Origin: an uncultured Lachnospiraceae bacterium
GTDB taxonomy: Bacteria > Bacillota_A > Clostridia > Lachnospirales > Lachnospiraceae
Direction: 5' to 3'
DNA: 15,709 bases
Assembly: GCA_947177885.1 (NCBI GenBank)
Contig: CAMWWF010000024.1
Location: 1 to 15,709 of the forward strand
The position numbers and the translations under genes were made by a program. Below, one piece after another: positions 14,312 to 15,709 of the stretch. Each line of letters opens with the position of its first letter. The first letter of the stretch is position 1. The notes under the pieces were generated by a model. The model was not told where the DNA came from. It did no database searches and worked only from the letters and a program-made list of their open reading frames with translations.

Positions 14312-14401
14312 TATAGATAAGATGTAACACATAAGATTCCGTAGGAGCGGGATCGTTACGGTCAGATGATCAGGTACGGAAGGTTGGGAATGGAGTTGAC
14401 G

Positions 14402-15709
14402 ATGAAGAGAGGACATGTGATCGGGACCGTTCTCCCCGGCAGTATTGCGGAGGAAATGGGAATAGAGGCGGGAGATAAGCTGATCGCCATTGACAATACG
14501 GAGATAGAGGATATATTTGACTATCAGTTTCTGGTACAGGATACGTATATCGAAGTGCTGGTGGAAAAGCAGGACGGAGAGCAGTGGCTGCTGGAGGTGG
14601 ATAAGGAATATGACGAGGATCTGGGCATTGAATTTGAGAATGGCCTGATGGACGAGTATCGTCACTGCCATAATAAGTGTGTATTCTGCTTTATCGACCA
14701 GATGCCGCCGGGAATGCGGGACACGCTGTATTTTAAGGATGATGACTCCAGACTTTCCTTTTTGCAGGGGAATTATGTGACGCTCACCAATATGTCGGAC
14801 CATGATATTGACAGGATATGCCGGTATCACCTTTCACCCATCAATATATCGTTCCAGACCATGAACCCGGAACTGCGCTGCAGGATGCTGAACAATCGTT
14901 TTGCGGGAGAGGCGCTGAAAAAGGCGGACAGGCTGATGGAGGCGGGTATCCGCATGAACGGCCAGATCGTTCTCTGCAAAGGGCTGAATGACGGAAAGGA
15001 GCTGGAGTACAGCATCCGTGAGCTGATGAAATATATTCCCAATCTGGAGAGCGTCTCCGTGGTGCCGGTAGGTCTGTCAAAGTATCGGGAAGGACTTTAT
15101 CCTCTGGAGCCTTTTGACGGGGAGGATGCGAGAGAAGTCATTGCGCTGATTGAAAGATATCAGAGGGAATGCTATGATCAATACGGGATCCACTTTGTCC
15201 ATGCAAGCGACGAGTGGTATATTCTGGCGGAGATGGAGATGCCGGAGGAGGAGAGGTATGACGGATACCTGCAGCTGGAGAACGGCGTGGGCATGTTAAG
15301 GCTTCTCACGGATGAGTTCACGGATGCACTGGGACAGCATCGTGCGGCGAAAGGGTTTCCCGATCCCGTTCCCTGCGGGGAGATGTCCATAGCCACAGGA
15401 TTGCTTGCCTATCCTTATATAAAGAGGATGGGAGCACAGATGGAGGAGGCCTGTCCCAATATCAGGGTGCATGTGTACCCGATCACCAATTATTTCTTCG
15501 GGGAGAGGATCACAGTGTCGGGGCTGATCACCGGTCAGGATCTTGTGGCGCAGTTAAAGGATAAAAGGCTGGGCGACAGACTGCTCCTTCCGGAAAATAT
15601 CCTGCGCAGCGGCGAGGACGTGTTTCTGGACGACCTGCGGGTGGGCGACGTGGAAAAAGCTTTACAAGTTCCGGTTAATATTGTAAAATCAAGCGGATAT
15701 GATTTTGTG
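14402..15709 (+). CDS. PDZ and radical-SAM protein, DUF512 family (3' end outside window)
   Basis: At least 436 codons, open to the window end. It belongs to the DUF512 family of putative FeS oxidoreductases: an N-terminal PDZ-like domain (about 3-45, HVIGTVLPGSIAEEMGIEAG and KLIAID), then a radical-SAM core with the CxxxCxxC cluster motif HCHNKCVFCFIDQMPPG (Cys89, Cys93, Cys96), and a C-terminal DUF512 region (about 270 on) with ENGVGMLRLLTDEF and PCGEMSIATGLLAYPYIKRM-like sequence, a second conserved substrate-side region. The reaction is unknown; the family is conserved in Clostridia and cyanobacteria and often lies next to der (engA). The ATG at 14402 has GGAG (14392-14395) at 6 nt; an in-frame ATG at 14390 with GGAAGG at 6 nt would add four residues. 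It is transcribed divergently from prs. Confidence 0.9.
   Translation, partial: MKRGHVIGTVLPGSIAEEMGIEAGDKLIAIDNTEIEDIFDYQFLVQDTYIEVLVEKQDGEQWLLEVDKEYDEDLGIEFENGLMDEYRHCHNKCVFCFIDQMPPGMRDTLYFKDDDSRLSFLQGNYVTLTNMSDHDIDRICRYHLSPINISFQTMNPELRCRMLNNRFAGEALKKADRLMEAGIRMNGQIVLCKGLNDGKELEYSIRELMKYIPNLESVSVVPVGLSKYREGLYPLEPFDGEDAREVIALIERYQRECYDQYGIHFVHASDEWYILAEMEMPEEERYDGYLQLENGVGMLRLLTDEFTDALGQHRAAKGFPDPVPCGEMSIATGLLAYPYIKRMGAQMEEACPNIRVHVYPITNYFFGERITVSGLITGQDLVAQLKDKRLGDRLLLPENILRSGEDVFLDDLRVGDVEKALQVPVNIVKSSGYDFV

Noticed and set aside
1..15709. CRISPR array, tRNA/rRNA genes, insertion sequences or att sites
   Set aside because: No regularly spaced repeats, cloverleaf, rRNA sequence, transposase or terminal inverted repeats with target duplication were seen on reading both strands.

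Overview
The window looks like a chromosomal segment from a Gram-positive Clostridia bacterium, most likely the Lachnospiraceae. The support is strong AGGAGG-type ribosome sites, roughly 50% GC, two type I signal peptidases beside rplS/rbgA/rnhB, a DUF512 radical-SAM gene, and a gene order matching the Bacillus/Clostridium rplS-rbgA-rnhB-ylqG-ylqH cluster. The genus cannot be fixed from this sequence. I see no insertion sequence, prophage, CRISPR array, rRNA or tRNA.

Layout. Positions 1-587 hold the 3' part of a GNAT acetyltransferase gene, and 671-2194 a polytopic GT-C type glycosyltransferase. At 2225-2740 there is a self-contained rplS unit: promoter, probable L19 leader, gene and terminator. 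At 2754-9112 a probable operon starts at an extended -10 promoter: signal peptidase I, rbgA, a second signal peptidase I, rnhB, a FliK-like gene split by an in-frame TAA, a FlhB-C-terminal-like gene (ylqH type), a YraN/UPF0102 nuclease-like gene and pgeF. At 9205-12706 there is a two-component system with an unusually large six-TM sensor kinase. A bidirectional terminator (12782-12816) separates it from a convergent, divergent-sequence PRPP synthetase on the minus strand (12841-14031). Upstream of that gene is a strong promoter and a leader of about 228 nt. A PDZ/radical-SAM DUF512 gene reads away on the plus strand and runs off the window end.

How the genes fit together. The central operon mixes ribosome assembly (rbgA, next to rplS), protein export (two lepB-type peptidases), nucleic-acid maintenance (rnhB, yraN), purine nucleoside salvage (pgeF) and a conserved pair of proteins related to the flagellar export switch (FliK-C and FlhB-C) with no flagellar genes in view.

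Nothing here is a clear new system. The best leads are the orphan FliK/FlhB-like pair, the in-frame stop inside its first member, and the long structured prs leader.
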